From Mesotaenium endlicherianum (Eukaryota; Streptophyta; Zygnematophyceae; Zygnematales; Mesotaeniaceae), in contig WELA01002258.1 of assembly GCA_009602735.1 (NCBI GenBank), positions 162,302 to 226,301 of the forward strand: a stretch of 64,000 nt of DNA, given 5' to 3'. Positions 1 to 10,392 of this stretch are shown piece after piece. The first letter of the stretch is position 1. Each line of letters begins with the position of its first letter. A program made the translations under genes and the position numbers. The notes beneath the pieces were generated by a model. The model saw only the letters and a program-made list of their open reading frames with translations, was not told where the DNA came from and ran no database searches.

Positions 1-2004
1 ATCTTATTAAAGGGTTGATTGCGGTTTGGCGTACAGTGGGGTTTACATACTATGGAAGTAGTTGCTAAATTATGAGCCGGTGACTCTGAGCATAGGGCAT
101 GATTGTTGCATCATAACAGCATGCACTATAGGTTGTAAGGATGAAGTTTGAAGCTTGTACTCTAAGTGGACATGGAGCACTTTTTAGTGATGAACTATGA
201 CTTGTCCGAAGCGCATTTGTGCTTTTGGCTCTCTGAATGATATGCTAAATTGAAACGATATATTAGGTGTCATCAATATTGTCTTACTGAGATGTTTGAC
301 ATGCGCCTTGCCTATGTCGTGACTTCACAATGCAACTAGGTTTAGTCCTTTAGTGAGACAAAGGCATTTTTTCAATAACTATGCTTGGAACGAATGCGTG
401 CTACAAATGCTTTGTGGATGTTGGAGTTGTAAGACAAACATCAAAGCTTTTGTCTTTTGTAGAATGGATGAGCAGGGCCCTCTCTCATCTAGACTGCCAT
501 ACTCGTTTGGCAGTGTGTCCTGAAAGTGTGGCGGAAGTGTGCTCTGTCTTCTACTGCTCCAAAATCTTGTACATCATTGCGTCGTCTTGACATTCTCGCC
601 TTTGTCCAGGCATACACTAGAGCCATACTCAACTAATGACACTCTTGACGTTCGTAAAGATCAGTGTAAGGTGGGCCTGGGCGATGTGCAGATTCTTAAA
701 TCCGTTCTAACACCAAAGAAACCACTTGCACGATGAGTTTCGCACACTGACATCTCAATAATGGTGTACGGAGGGTTCATAAATGTGGAAGAATTAGCAT
801 ACTAAACGATAGAAAAACTGAATCCTCTTCTTGCCAATAGGACCTGAACTGACCTAATTTGATACTGCCTTCCTCCATGGTGAACATACCGTTGTGCTCA
901 TAAAAGAAAACCTCATATCTAAGTAGTGATGGAAGTTTGGGTCGTATTTTACACTACGTCCCAATGGTCACTAATGGCGCTTCATTGGATGCCACAAGTT
1001 TTGCTCATTTTCACTCTTCAGCAAGTCACTTCACATATCAGTTCTTTCAAATGCTTCGAGGGCTTTATTAGCAAAGAAAGACATTTGTCTGGACCAAAGC
1101 AGTATGTGCATTGTGAACCATGTCAGGCTGAGTGCAATCTATTGCTTTTAGATGCCGTGTGGAGCTCATGAAGTAGCCCCATAAGTCAGTATCATCAACA
1201 AGTGGAACCTGAAAATAAGGAGCGCAATTGTACCATCTCGGGCAGATCTGGGGCGGAAAAACAGCAGTCAGTAGAAGCCATGGTCCAAGGGGGAGGTCGA
1301 AAATTAAGGGCGACTTTTACCGACGACTTGATATTTCACACCCCAAATCCCACATTCTCGCACGAACTCTTTTCAGGGCAAAACTCTGTAGGTCCCGTAA
1401 TAGTAGGACGTGTGCTATTTCTGAGTGTCGAGGGAGGGTATCGGTTAAGGGCAATATTTGGCTGTTATACGGGCTGATAGTACTGGATATTACCCCCCTC
1501 GGATGTTGTATTACAACAGAGTCAGTTGTACCTTGCGATTACAGAGCAGTCAGGAGTCAGGACTTAGAGTGGCAGCGAGCTTTATTGAGTACACGGCAGA
1601 ACGTGGGAGCTGCAGATATATGAACCAGTATAACCTGGTATAACTGAAAATGACATCAAGTCCAGAAAGTCAAATCACACGCTCTCAAAACAATTGTGCT
1701 CAGATTATTGACTAATAGTCTGCCACACGCTTTTGTCAGTGGCCAAACTTCCGACGCATTCCGGAGGTTTGGTCTTCGAACGATTTTGTGCCCGAGACAT
1801 TCCAGAGGAGTTACGTCGACTTTCGTCACATGCTATTTAATGCGAGGACTTTCTTTGGAGACAGCGGAAAATTCTGGTGGACGCTACTTAGCCTCGTTTC
1901 TTGTAGTCGCATTCTGTTCCTGAGACTGTCTTTGTGTGTGTCTTCGATTATCGAAAGTCTCGTCGAAGGAAAATCATCACTTCTTAATCCAACTTGTCAG
2001 TAAT
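1..2004. other. Upstream region with no recognisable gene
   Basis: Only short open frames without recognisable motifs are present on either strand. The right part must contain the promoter and 5' leader of the host gene at 2005. A stop at 1921-1923 lies in frame with that gene's ATG, and no other in-frame ATG intervenes. I see no convincing TATA box or CpG-rich core. One faint Ty1/copia-like trace near 858-905 is listed separately. Confidence 0.6.
858..905 (+). pseudogene. Possible trace of Ty1/copia reverse transcriptase
   Basis: The stretch translates to a short string containing D-T-A-F-L-H-G-E, which resembles the conserved block around the first catalytic Asp of Ty1/copia reverse transcriptase (typically D-V-x-T-A-F-L-x-G-x-L). 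No further copia block could be followed on either side, so chance resemblance is quite possible. If real it is an old, heavily decayed fossil. Confidence 0.22.
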
Positions 2005-5000
2005 ATGGACGATGATTATACTTCTGATGATGGAAGGGGAGCCGGTGAGCATTTTCTGTAACTTCAGCCTTCCATAATAATGAGATGCCACTTGTATGTT
2101 CTAGCAATCTGAGTTCTATTTGGTCAGCCAAATTTGTCATATGTTATCCATGTTGGTACAATATTCTGCAGTATGGGAGCTATCGTGGAGGTGTAAAGGA
2201 TATAGTACTGCCGCTTCCCTTAATCCATATTATAGTGTGCTGGAAAAGTTGACAACAACAGCAGTTGTGTTCACGAGTAGAGGAACTGATGATACCCATG
2301 CTTGGTGCTCGGAAATGTATTACGGGTGAAAAATGCCTTCTTTTACTGGGTTTATCTTGTTGTTCTTTGCAAAATGATACTCCTGCGTTTTTAACGCTGT
2401 GCATTGGCATTCGTTTATTGCTCTCTTGTGACAGACACTCTGAACGAGGGCTACGACACTGCACATGACACTTCTCACTATGACAATCCTGAACATTCAG
2501 GTCATGAAAATACTTATGAATCTTCAGGACACGACAACACTTATGATGACCAGTCGTCCCCTTACGACCATCAGCAGTCCTCCTATGGCTCTCAGCAACC
2601 TCCACAGCAATCTGCTTATGAGCATGACCCTCAGCAAGCATACAATGGGGCACAAGAGATCGCCACTCGCGAGGCACCAGATTTTTCGTCTCAGTCTCAG
2701 CAGGGGCATGATTCTGCAGCACCTGCAGGAAGTGAGAATATTGAAGCTTATCAAGAGCCTCAACAGGTGTCACATGCACAAGCAAATCAACCATCCTCTC
2801 ACGACAACAACACACAGCCTGAGCAAGGAGGAGGAGGAGGAGGAGGAGGAGGAGGAGGAGGGTTTCAAATGCATATAAACCTGGACTCTGGGGGGGGTGA
2901 CCAAGCCATGCAGCCTCCTGACAGGCAGAGGATGGTGCAGAGGTCCTTCCCCCCCCCAAGTGGTCAGGCTCCCCCAATGCCTAGCCCCACTTACCGAGGG
3001 GCTCCAGCTGGACAGTACCAGCAAGGGGCCCCAGCTCAAGCACAGCCGGCGTATCAGCCGCCCGCAGCACAGCCTGCGTATCAGCCACCGCAGCAGGCAT
3101 ACCAGCCGCAGCAGCCACAGCAGGCATATCAACCGCAGCTGCAGCAGCAGCAGCCACAGCAGGCATATCAACAGCAGCCGCCGCCACAGCAGGCTTATCA
3201 ACAGCAGCCGCCACCGCAGCAGGCATATCAGCAGCCAGAGCAGGCATATCAGCCGCCGTCGCCGCAGCTGCAACCACAGCAGCAGGTATATCAACCGCAG
3301 CTGCAGCAGCCACCACAGCCGCCACAGCAGGCATATCAGCCGCAGCAGCCAGTGCAGCAGGCATACCAGCCGCAGCCACCGAAGCAGGCCCAGCAGGCAT
3401 ATCACCAGCAGCCCCTGCAACCGCCTCCAGCGCAGGTGTATCAGCCGCCGCCTACTTATGGTGCACCTGTGTATGCGACACCTCACCCTGTGCCGGGGGT
3501 CCCCGAGAGGCCGCCACCTGTGGCCCCACAACCCGGCCAGGTCATTGTCAGCTATCAGATGGTCCACCCCAGCGTAAGTTGGCTTCCCCTCTGACGCATG
3601 CTAGACTCTATCCAATGAAGAGCACTTTCTTGCCCGGGTATCAGCGGGAGAGCCTTGGCACCATTGCAAGAAGCCATCAGGCGAGGCTGCCACTGGCAAA
3701 TTCTAGTGGGACAATCCTTCTTTCAGCTCAAAAGTGCGCTTTCCAAGTCCTGTCCTTCTTTGGCAATGTGGCAGCCTGTGGCGGAGGATACGCGAGATGT
3801 AAAATGGAGGGGTAGGCATCAGCAGAGGGAGGTGGGGTGAGATGGGTGAGGTGGCGATGGAAATTTGCGTGGAAGTCTCCTGTCAACTCTTTCTCATCCT
3901 AGCTTCCCAGAGCCCCCTCCCCTCCCCCCTCGCATGCCTGTGCCTCCTGCCACTGTCCCGAGGCCGGGCAGCTTAAGGCATGCAACTCTGGCGAGATGCA
4001 TGCATCTCCGCCTTTGCTCTTGCCACGAGTCGGCAGTGTTTGTGAGAAGGAAGCCTTGGGTTTTAGGAGCTGGTGCCTGCCACCTGGCGCACGGCCCCGA
4101 AGCCCTGAGTGTGCAAGCTGAAGGCTATGCATGGGGCTTCCTTCTACCCGGCGTTGCCAGCTGTTGGCAACAAGGGCTCGTAGAGGAGCGAGAGGCATGT
4201 GCGGCAAGAAGGCCATGCATGCGCCGCCGGAAGTGAACGTGCGCACTCCTTTTTTCCTCCTTCCTGTATCTGTGCTGGGGGCGCAGACGGAGTGCTGCTC
4301 GTTCGACCTCAGCCCCGACGGGTGGTTCATGGTCACCATCCTGCTCATTGTGGGGCTGCTGTTTCTGGCGCCGTGCATCGCCTTCATCCCCTGCTGCATA
4401 CCCACCTACCGTCAGGTGAGCCACACTCGCCCTCTCCGCTGCCGTCGGCACCTCCACAGCCAGCTCACGTCATTGCTGCCGCTGCCCAAGTTGGGTGCTC
4501 TCTGCGTTTGCGACATTTTGGCTTTCTGGGTGCTCATGGGGAAATGAGGCACGTGTGCTTGCTGGGGCCGGTTTTAAGCGGGAATGTATATAATTTACTC
4601 GTATATGTATACATATACATGTGTATATATGTAACATATATATGTACATATTTATGTGTGTGTGTGTGTGTACATATGTATTTTGAAAAAAAAAAATCTT
4701 CATCATTACATTGGCAAAAGGGAGGCTGCTGACTAATTGAGCAGCCTGGAGAGGGGCCTTGCGCAGAGGTTGCAGTGATAGGAGCGATGTGTCTGCTGGC
4801 TTGTCTGGTTGTTGTGTGCTGCCAAGCGCTCAGTGCATGGCTGGCAGAGTGGGGGGAGTGAGAGGGAGGCAAGAAGCTCCGCGGACATGTGGCAAGCAGT
4901 GGGAGTTGCACATAACATAGGACTCAATGGGTGGCTTCTGCTGCACGCGGTCCTGCCTAATAGGTCAACTGCTACGCGCAATATGTCTAAAATACTCCAG

Positions 5001-5206
5001 TGGTTGTCTCTGTTCAAGGCCCTGCCTTTCACCACAGATGGGTATGCATCCTTTTGCAATTCTGGGTTTTGAGACAGCGCAAAGAGCTGACCATTTGTAG
5101 TTGACTTTTGCAGAAATATCAAGTACCCGTGTACGGGAACCCGGGCCAGGCACAACATGCTGCTCCGCCTGTGGGAGCACCTCCTGCAGCATATGCGTAT
5201 GCGTGA
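2005..5206 (+). CDS. Four-exon host gene: Pro/Gln/Tyr-rich protein with one C-terminal membrane segment
   Basis: Exons are 2005-2044, 2435-3573, 4287-4415 and 5114-5206. Each junction has GT...AG borders, with donors GTGAGC, GTAAGT and GTGAGC. The phases agree: exon 1 leaves one base that completes an Asp codon in exon 2, and the later joins are phase 0. The product has 466 residues. Residues 1-60 are acidic and rich in Asp, His, Tyr and Ser. A run of 12 Gly lies near 145-156. Residues about 205-365 are an irregular A-Y-Q-P/Q-Q-P repeat that looks prion-like. Exon 3 encodes a compact module (residues 394-436) with paired Cys, a hydrophobic segment at about 406-429 and a second Cys pair. Exon 4 encodes a short tail with P-V-Y-G. 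This suggests a membrane-anchored protein with a long disordered, probably cytosolic arm. I do not recognise the family. ATG 2005 is the first in frame after an upstream stop, and G follows it. Confidence 0.82.
2827..2862 (+). repeat. (GGA)n trinucleotide run coding for poly-Gly
   Basis: Twelve GGA/GGG triplets in exon 2 of the host gene encode an uninterrupted Gly run. Such a pure trinucleotide tract is likely to vary in length between individuals. Confidence 0.9.
3040..3450 (+). repeat. Imperfect CAG/CCG-rich coding minisatellite
   Basis: The tract encodes repeated Tyr-Gln-Pro and Gln-Gln-Pro units, typically A-Y-Q-P-Q-Q-P with unit length varying from about 5 to 12 codons. CAG, CCG and CCA codons dominate and all three forward frames stay open, so shadow frames in this stretch are compositional artefacts. 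The variable unit length suggests slippage or unequal exchange. Confidence 0.85.
4584..4684. repeat. AT/GT microsatellite in intron 3 of the host gene
   Basis: Alternating TA, TATG and a pure (TG)n run are followed at once by an A-run. The stretch lies between exons 3 and 4 and holds no coding signal. Confidence 0.85.
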
Positions 5207-7052
5207 GCACCACAGTTTAGTTAGCTGTAGTATAAGAACGTAGCTTGCATAGCTAAGTAATATATTGAAAGGTTGCCTACCTTGACCTCCTACAATTCAA
5301 GAAGTGTAAGGAAGGGGAATTTGTGTGGAGAGTGAATATAGGATGTGCTGAAGCCCAGAGCTGCTCTTGATCTGTGCATTTTTAGGTTCGGGTTTGTACT
5401 GTCTAAATTATAAGGACAACAAAAGGACCTAAAATGTACGGGTTTCTTTGACAAGCTTGGCATTGTAGAATATCAGGCCATGCGCGTGCAGCTTCTACAA
5501 TCAACAATATGCAAATTACGCGTTTTCCATATGAAGTCCATCACAACATAGAGGACTCTCTTATACTTCAAAGTGGCATTACTCTCGGCATAAGTCGTTG
5601 TCAAATAATTTCTTGTGCATTTCACTCATTCACTTCATGATACACTAAGTGAAGCACACAAGAAACTCAAGATTAGTGGACCTGTGCACAAGAATCCAGA
5701 TTGCATATGTGTGGGTACCAGGTCTTATTTGTGCATCCACATTGGCATGTTCACACCTCCGTCGGCAGATCAGCGTACACTTCACACTGCATTCTGTTTC
5801 TTTGAGCACGTCCAACAAGGAGGTCTCCGGAGTGTCCCCCTCATAGTGTGCTTTACTGGCGCCTTATAATCTCGTGGCAAAGAGTGTAGGTGTAATAGTG
5901 TCTACCATCCCTGTCCATAGCTACGTGAATATTCTTCGCCTCACACACCTCTCGCACCCTGTCATAGAAGCAAATAGGATACCCCACGATGAAGTGTGTT
6001 ATACCGTACTCCGGTTTTGCCACGTACTTGACTATGCAGACGTCTTTAACGAGAAGACCAGTTTTCTCATCACAAAGTGAGGTGTGGAAAATTGATGCAT
6101 ATTGGCACAGTCAATTAGGCGTTTTTTCTGAAAGTTCCCTGACAAGTCTCATCGACAGTTTTGCATATTTTGCATTCTGAGGTGTGGTAGGAGGAGCCCT
6201 TTTTATTGCAGGGCCTCTTTCGGCCATATTTTGAGGTGAATGTTGACTGGAATGAAGGTAACTGTAGGCAGAAGGAAGAATGTGGGAGTGGATGCCACCG
6301 GTGATTCAAATGGTAACTGAGAAGGGGCATTTTTAAAAAAGATGGAAGCCGGTGAACCCGTTTTGCATCCATTGTGTAAATCAAGTTATGCTCAATTGTC
6401 TCCTTGCATGTCGCGTTCAGGCCGAGGCCTTCGTATGAGCTTTGCCACTCGTGGAGCTCGAGGCACACCAGCCATGTGGGATCCTACACAGCACGATTAA
6501 ATTGAATGCAAAACTCAATGACTGACAAGTACCTTGTTGTCATGATTATCTCGAAAAGGTATTTAAGTTAAGTGTGAACCAAAGTCTGTTGGATTCTTCG
6601 TATCTCGTTGAACATCGTTAACGTGCCAAGGTGTCTTCATGGATCGGCTGGTTTGTGTGTAACCCCTGAATGCCTCTTTGGTAGCCAATGCCGACGAGAC
6701 GTTAGATTTCATGAGGTACAGCTCGCAGCTGTCGATAATACACCGTGGACTGCAACGTACTTCATCATCCTTCATTCGAAGCCTGCATTTCATTGCTTGC
6801 ATTATGGCCAAAACTGTCTTAAGCTACACCAATGCCGACGCTCCTCGGAAGACGATTAACCTACGATTCTACAAGCTTACTTATGCCAATAAGCGCAGTC
6901 CTGTTCAAGATGTATTCATGCGCATTGAAGCATACTAAAGCTGTGCATACCTTACGTCGAATAATTTTTGAGAGCAAGAAGGTAAATCTTATTCATCTCT
7001 TGCAAGCTGTATTGATTATAGCGTGCATGTTAGTGTGCTGTTAGATAAGAAA
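5207..7052. other. Region with no recognisable gene
   Basis: This stretch follows the stop of the host gene and must begin with its 3' untranslated region; no canonical polyadenylation signal could be fixed. Further right only short frames without motifs occur. It ends where the first family I LTR begins at 7053. Decayed transposon remnants are possible but none could be assigned. Confidence 0.55.
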
Positions 7053-8337
7053 TGTAATGAATCAATGTATTTTTGGATATAATATTCATTTAAATATAAT
7101 AGTCAATTTGGTTCAGTCAGCTAAACTCTAGTTCAATATTAAGTCTGCTAGATAGTAAGTTATACTTGTTAGACTCACTCAACCGATGGCAGCAGGCTGA
7201 AGTCAACTTAGGTCAGCTTGCTGACACATTCTTTGACAGTTAGCTGACTGCCGTAACCGGTAGCAGTGAACTGCCTAGATATGCATCTAAGTGTGATATG
7301 CTAGAGGAATGGCCAGAGGACACCCTTGGGTGGATGGCGATTCGGGATATCATGGAAGATGGCTGTGGATTTGGTTAGCCGAGGTCCTACCGACGTGGTT
7401 AACTCCCGGGTAGGCGGTGCCATCGCACTTGTTTGTTGAACCTCATTCCATGTATCACTTGTATGGACCGATTGACCGATTTGTTTTTGATTTATAGTCA
7501 ATTTATATCACCGACGCTCACGTATTCCGACGTATTCTAACGTACAATTTTGACAAACCCGTATATACGTATCTGTACAGGCCGTATCCGTACATGCCGT
7601 ATCCGTATTTTAAAACTAGGAATTAAAGTGAGAGAGACCAGTGATGGGCAGACTTACTTGGCACCAACCAGTGTCTCTTCTCTTGTCCTGTATGGATGGC
7701 AATGAAGGAAAAAGAAAGGCTTCCAGGAGGATGCAAATTGCTGGATGCAATGGAGTTCGTCCAAAGCTGGAACCAGAAGGAGGACAGAATGTTCTGCCTC
7801 CAGCTTAAGGAGGAACCTCCTCAACCTGAAGAAGTAAATGAGAAAAAGGTAAGCCACGTTGTCACTAAGGCAGGCATCAGTGTGGACCCCAAAAAAGTCC
7901 ACACCATAAGGGACTGGCCAATACCTCAATCTGTCTAAGAAGTTAGATCATTTCTCGGATTGGCTAACTACTACACGAGATTCATTGAGAATTACTCCAC
8001 TAAGGCCAGTAAATTGACGGACCTTACCAAAAAGGACATAGGATATGTGTGGGGGGAAGAGCAGCAAGCTGCCTTCTAGACCCTTAAAGATGCTCTGTGC
8101 TTTGCCCCAATTCTTGTTGTATTCTACCCCAGCAAAACCGTGCAAGTGGTAACTAATGCTTTTGACTTTGCCATGGATGCTATTTTGTTGCAGCCTGCTG
8201 AAAAAACCACAAAGGATGGTAAGGTAAAGCAGGACTGGCACCCTGTACTGTATGAGTCCATGAAGTTCAATCTAGCTCCGACAGATTATTCTGTGCATGA
8301 TAAAGAGATGTTAGCTGACATACATGTTCTCAAAAAG
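7053..8337 (+). mobile_element. X: rearranged fragment of a family I Ty3/gypsy element
   Basis: 7053-7455 matches the beginning of the family I LTR (TGTAATGAATCA start, then the GTCAGC-rich part and the block around the CCCGGG-like site). From about 7623 to 8337 there are family I pol pieces from the protease/reverse transcriptase and RNase H regions, all on the + strand. Between them lies a stretch of unknown origin. The fragment abuts the minus-strand element E1 at 8338 with no duplicated target site, so the junction is a rearrangement and not a clean insertion. Broken fossil. Confidence 0.8.
7456..7617. other. Unassigned stretch between LTR and pol pieces of fragment X
   Basis: About 160 bp that match neither LTR nor pol of the other family I copies in this window. 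It is rich in CGTAT words and contains a 12-bp direct repeat, GCCGTATCCGTA, at 7581-7592 and 7596-7607. It may be filler DNA at a repair junction or part of another mobile element. Confidence 0.5.
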
Positions 8338-8362
8338 TGATTCATTACAATCCCTCCAACTT
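8338..8362 (-). promoter_or_regulatory. E1 polypurine tract and edge of the 3' LTR
   Basis: On the minus strand AAGTTGGAGGGAT is followed directly by TGTAATGAATCA, the same junction seen at 3' LTRs of E4, E5 and E7. In this family it is the primer site for plus-strand DNA synthesis. Confidence 0.85.
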
Positions 8363-8479
8363 AAATTGTTGTCAACTCGACAATTCTTCTATTATTGTTT
8401 ACAACAAAGTAACACACATACATCACAACCAACTGAATCTAAAACAAAGACAACACCAAACTAAGTACCAGGGGCTCGG

Positions 8480-9972
8480 TCTTTTGGGGAGCGAGTCCTG
8501 GTACCGGATCTCCTTCTCCAGTCTGATGGTCTCTTGAAACCTGGGGGCTCAGATCAGGGTGAACCAAGGGGTGAACACAGCAACTGGACAGCCTACTCTT
8601 GCACTGTCTGCAAGTTGATGGAGACCGCTCTCTCTTGTGCAGCTCTCAAACTGACAGGGACATACACTGGCATACCGAAGGGGTGCTGCATGACATGGGC
8701 TAAGACTACATGCCCTCTATGAGAGGGGGATGCTCTGTCTGACTGAGTCTCACCTCCTGGGGTGAGACTCCTCCTGCTGAAACTCCCCAGCCACAAGAGA
8801 TCTGGGTCTCTTGGTGGGCTGGTATCCCCAAGCTGCTGCAAGGCTGCCTGTGCAACAGCACTTCCAGTCTGCTGTAGAGTGGGGGATGTAGCGCGGGTCT
8901 ATGCCTCAGCAGGAGTAGACTCCTCTTCAGCGCCTTCCTTCTCTTTGTCCTCCTGTTCCTCTGAGACTTCTAGAGTCTCTCTGGTCATCTCCTCCAGCCG
9001 TTCCCGAGAAAAAAAGTATCCCACTGACCTCCCCCTTTTGGGTGCAGGTGGGAGGATGCTGGGTCCAGACAGCATACAGGTCTTTCTCCCCTTGCTTACT
9101 TGCCCATTTGGCATAAGCATGCTTCCCCTTAGAGAAAGAACCTCTAGCCCTGATTCTATCCTCCTGTGTCTCCTGACTCATGCAGTCCCTGACTCCATCC
9201 AACCTTGGGTCCCATGCTGCAATATGAGGTGGCAGCACTATCTTCCCCTGCAAATCTGCCAGGAAATTATCTTCTGCAGCTCTGTCATTTTGCTGGTCCT
9301 TCATTGTGATGGTCATCCAGCGCCAGTCAGTGGGCTATAGAAAGAACGCAAGATTCGTCCTCTTTAAAGTGCAGGGATACCAATGACCTCAAAAACCCAA
9401 CTGACTGGTCTTCCTTGCCAAGAACACCCAGCTTTTTCTCTCCACCTCGTTATACATGGCCTTGAACCGGTTGTGGGAAGTGGTATCCTTGAAGCTGTCT
9501 GTATGCATAAGGATCAACCTGATGACCTTGTCTGTGCCCCAGATCCCAGGTATTGGCACCATTTCAGATTCACCTATCTGGGCCAATGCTTTGGCCTCCC
9601 GGAGTGTATATCCCACCATCCTGGCATAGTCATGGTGTAGTAGAAGCCCTTGCCCATCACCGTGTAGCGGTAGCTTTTGATTCTCCTCTGTTCCTCCTCA
9701 GCCTGTTGCTTCCACCTCTCCTCAGCCAACCTTTGTTCCTCCGTCTTCTTGGCTTCCTCTGCAGCCTCTTTGTCCTGCTCCTCCTGTCTTAGCCTGGCCT
9801 GTTCTTCCTCCTCCTTCCTCTTTTGAGCCTCCCGGTGCAGTCGGAGTCGCTCTGATTCTCGAGAAGAGATGGAGGATGATTCGATGTCGTTATGGAACTC
9901 CTTGTACTCCGCCTGCGCCTCGTCCGCCCTTCTTTTCCTCTTGAGTTTAGACAATTTTGTCATCCGGCTCAT
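8480..9972 (-). pseudogene. E1 third ORF (coiled-coil protein), subtype a, broken
   Basis: The N-terminal part beginning at 9972 reads M-S-R-M-T-K followed by basic residues and a long Glu/Gln/Lys/Arg coiled coil, then Y-R-Y-T-V-M-G. Further left come the conserved blocks with V-G-Y-T, I-P-G-I-W-G and N-E-V-E-R, then L-P-P-H-I-A-A-W-D-P-R-L. This is the same arrangement as the third ORF of E5 (subtype a), and more distantly that of E7 and E4 (subtype b). It lies between pol and the 3' LTR. Broken by several changes. Confidence 0.8.
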
Positions 9973-10392
9973 TCATACCACAATGAAGTTAGTGTAGTCA
10001 CAATATCATGCACAGGATTGAGTACTTTGACAGGGAAGAACGTAGTAGAGGGAGTTAGAGCATGCAATACATGGTGTAAGTAAATTGAAAGTGCGAGCGT
10101 GCTTGAGAGGAAAGTGAGTGTGAGCGCAGTTGAGTGTGGAGGATAAATATGCGAAGGAAATCGGCAATCGGCTAGTTTCTGAGATGTTTATCCCACTCCC
10201 TCCAACTTTATGCATAGGTGGGTTGCCTGTTTCAACTGTCACTGGGCTGCTTGTCACAACTGTCACTCCCTGTCAACTACTGTCACTTTCTGTCACTAAC
10301 TGTCACTTTAGGCCACGTTTGGCCACATTTCCCCTCCAACTTCAATGGAGACAGGACCTCCTGTCACCTTCCCTTATCAATCGAAATGACAG
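9973..10392 (-). repeat. E1 pol/third-ORF spacer with two extra polypurine-like motifs and TGTCAC repeats
   Basis: No coding signal. Two copies of the family's polypurine motif (minus strand AAGTTGGAGGG) lie at 10196-10208 and 10331-10342. Between them are six TGTCAC words on the + strand (10237, 10252, 10261, 10281, 10291, 10301). The corresponding spacers of E4, E5 and E7 share at least one polypurine-like copy and related GTGACAG words. Confidence 0.75.

Noticed and set aside
381-1923. Several short + strand frames upstream of the host gene
   Set aside because: No motifs, no splice support and lengths expected by chance.
2180-3567. Long minus-strand frames and alternative + frames over the host exon (Leu-, Ala- or Arg/Ser-rich)
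   Set aside because: They are shadows of the CAG/CCG-rich coding tract; splice phases and composition support only the frame of the four-exon gene.
3865-4732. Frames of 100-177 residues around exon 3 of the host gene
   Set aside because: They run through introns and the microsatellite; only 4287-4415 fits the phase of the neighbouring exons.
5615-6938. Short frames between the host gene and the first LTR, including N-A-D words that recall copia RNase H
   Set aside because: The resemblance is limited to two or three residues and could not be extended.
9553-9792. Hydrophobic Leu-rich + strand frame that looks like a membrane protein (similar at 31159-31512 and 57135-57578)
   Set aside because: These are antisense shadows of the Glu/Lys/Gln-rich coiled coil of the third ORF.
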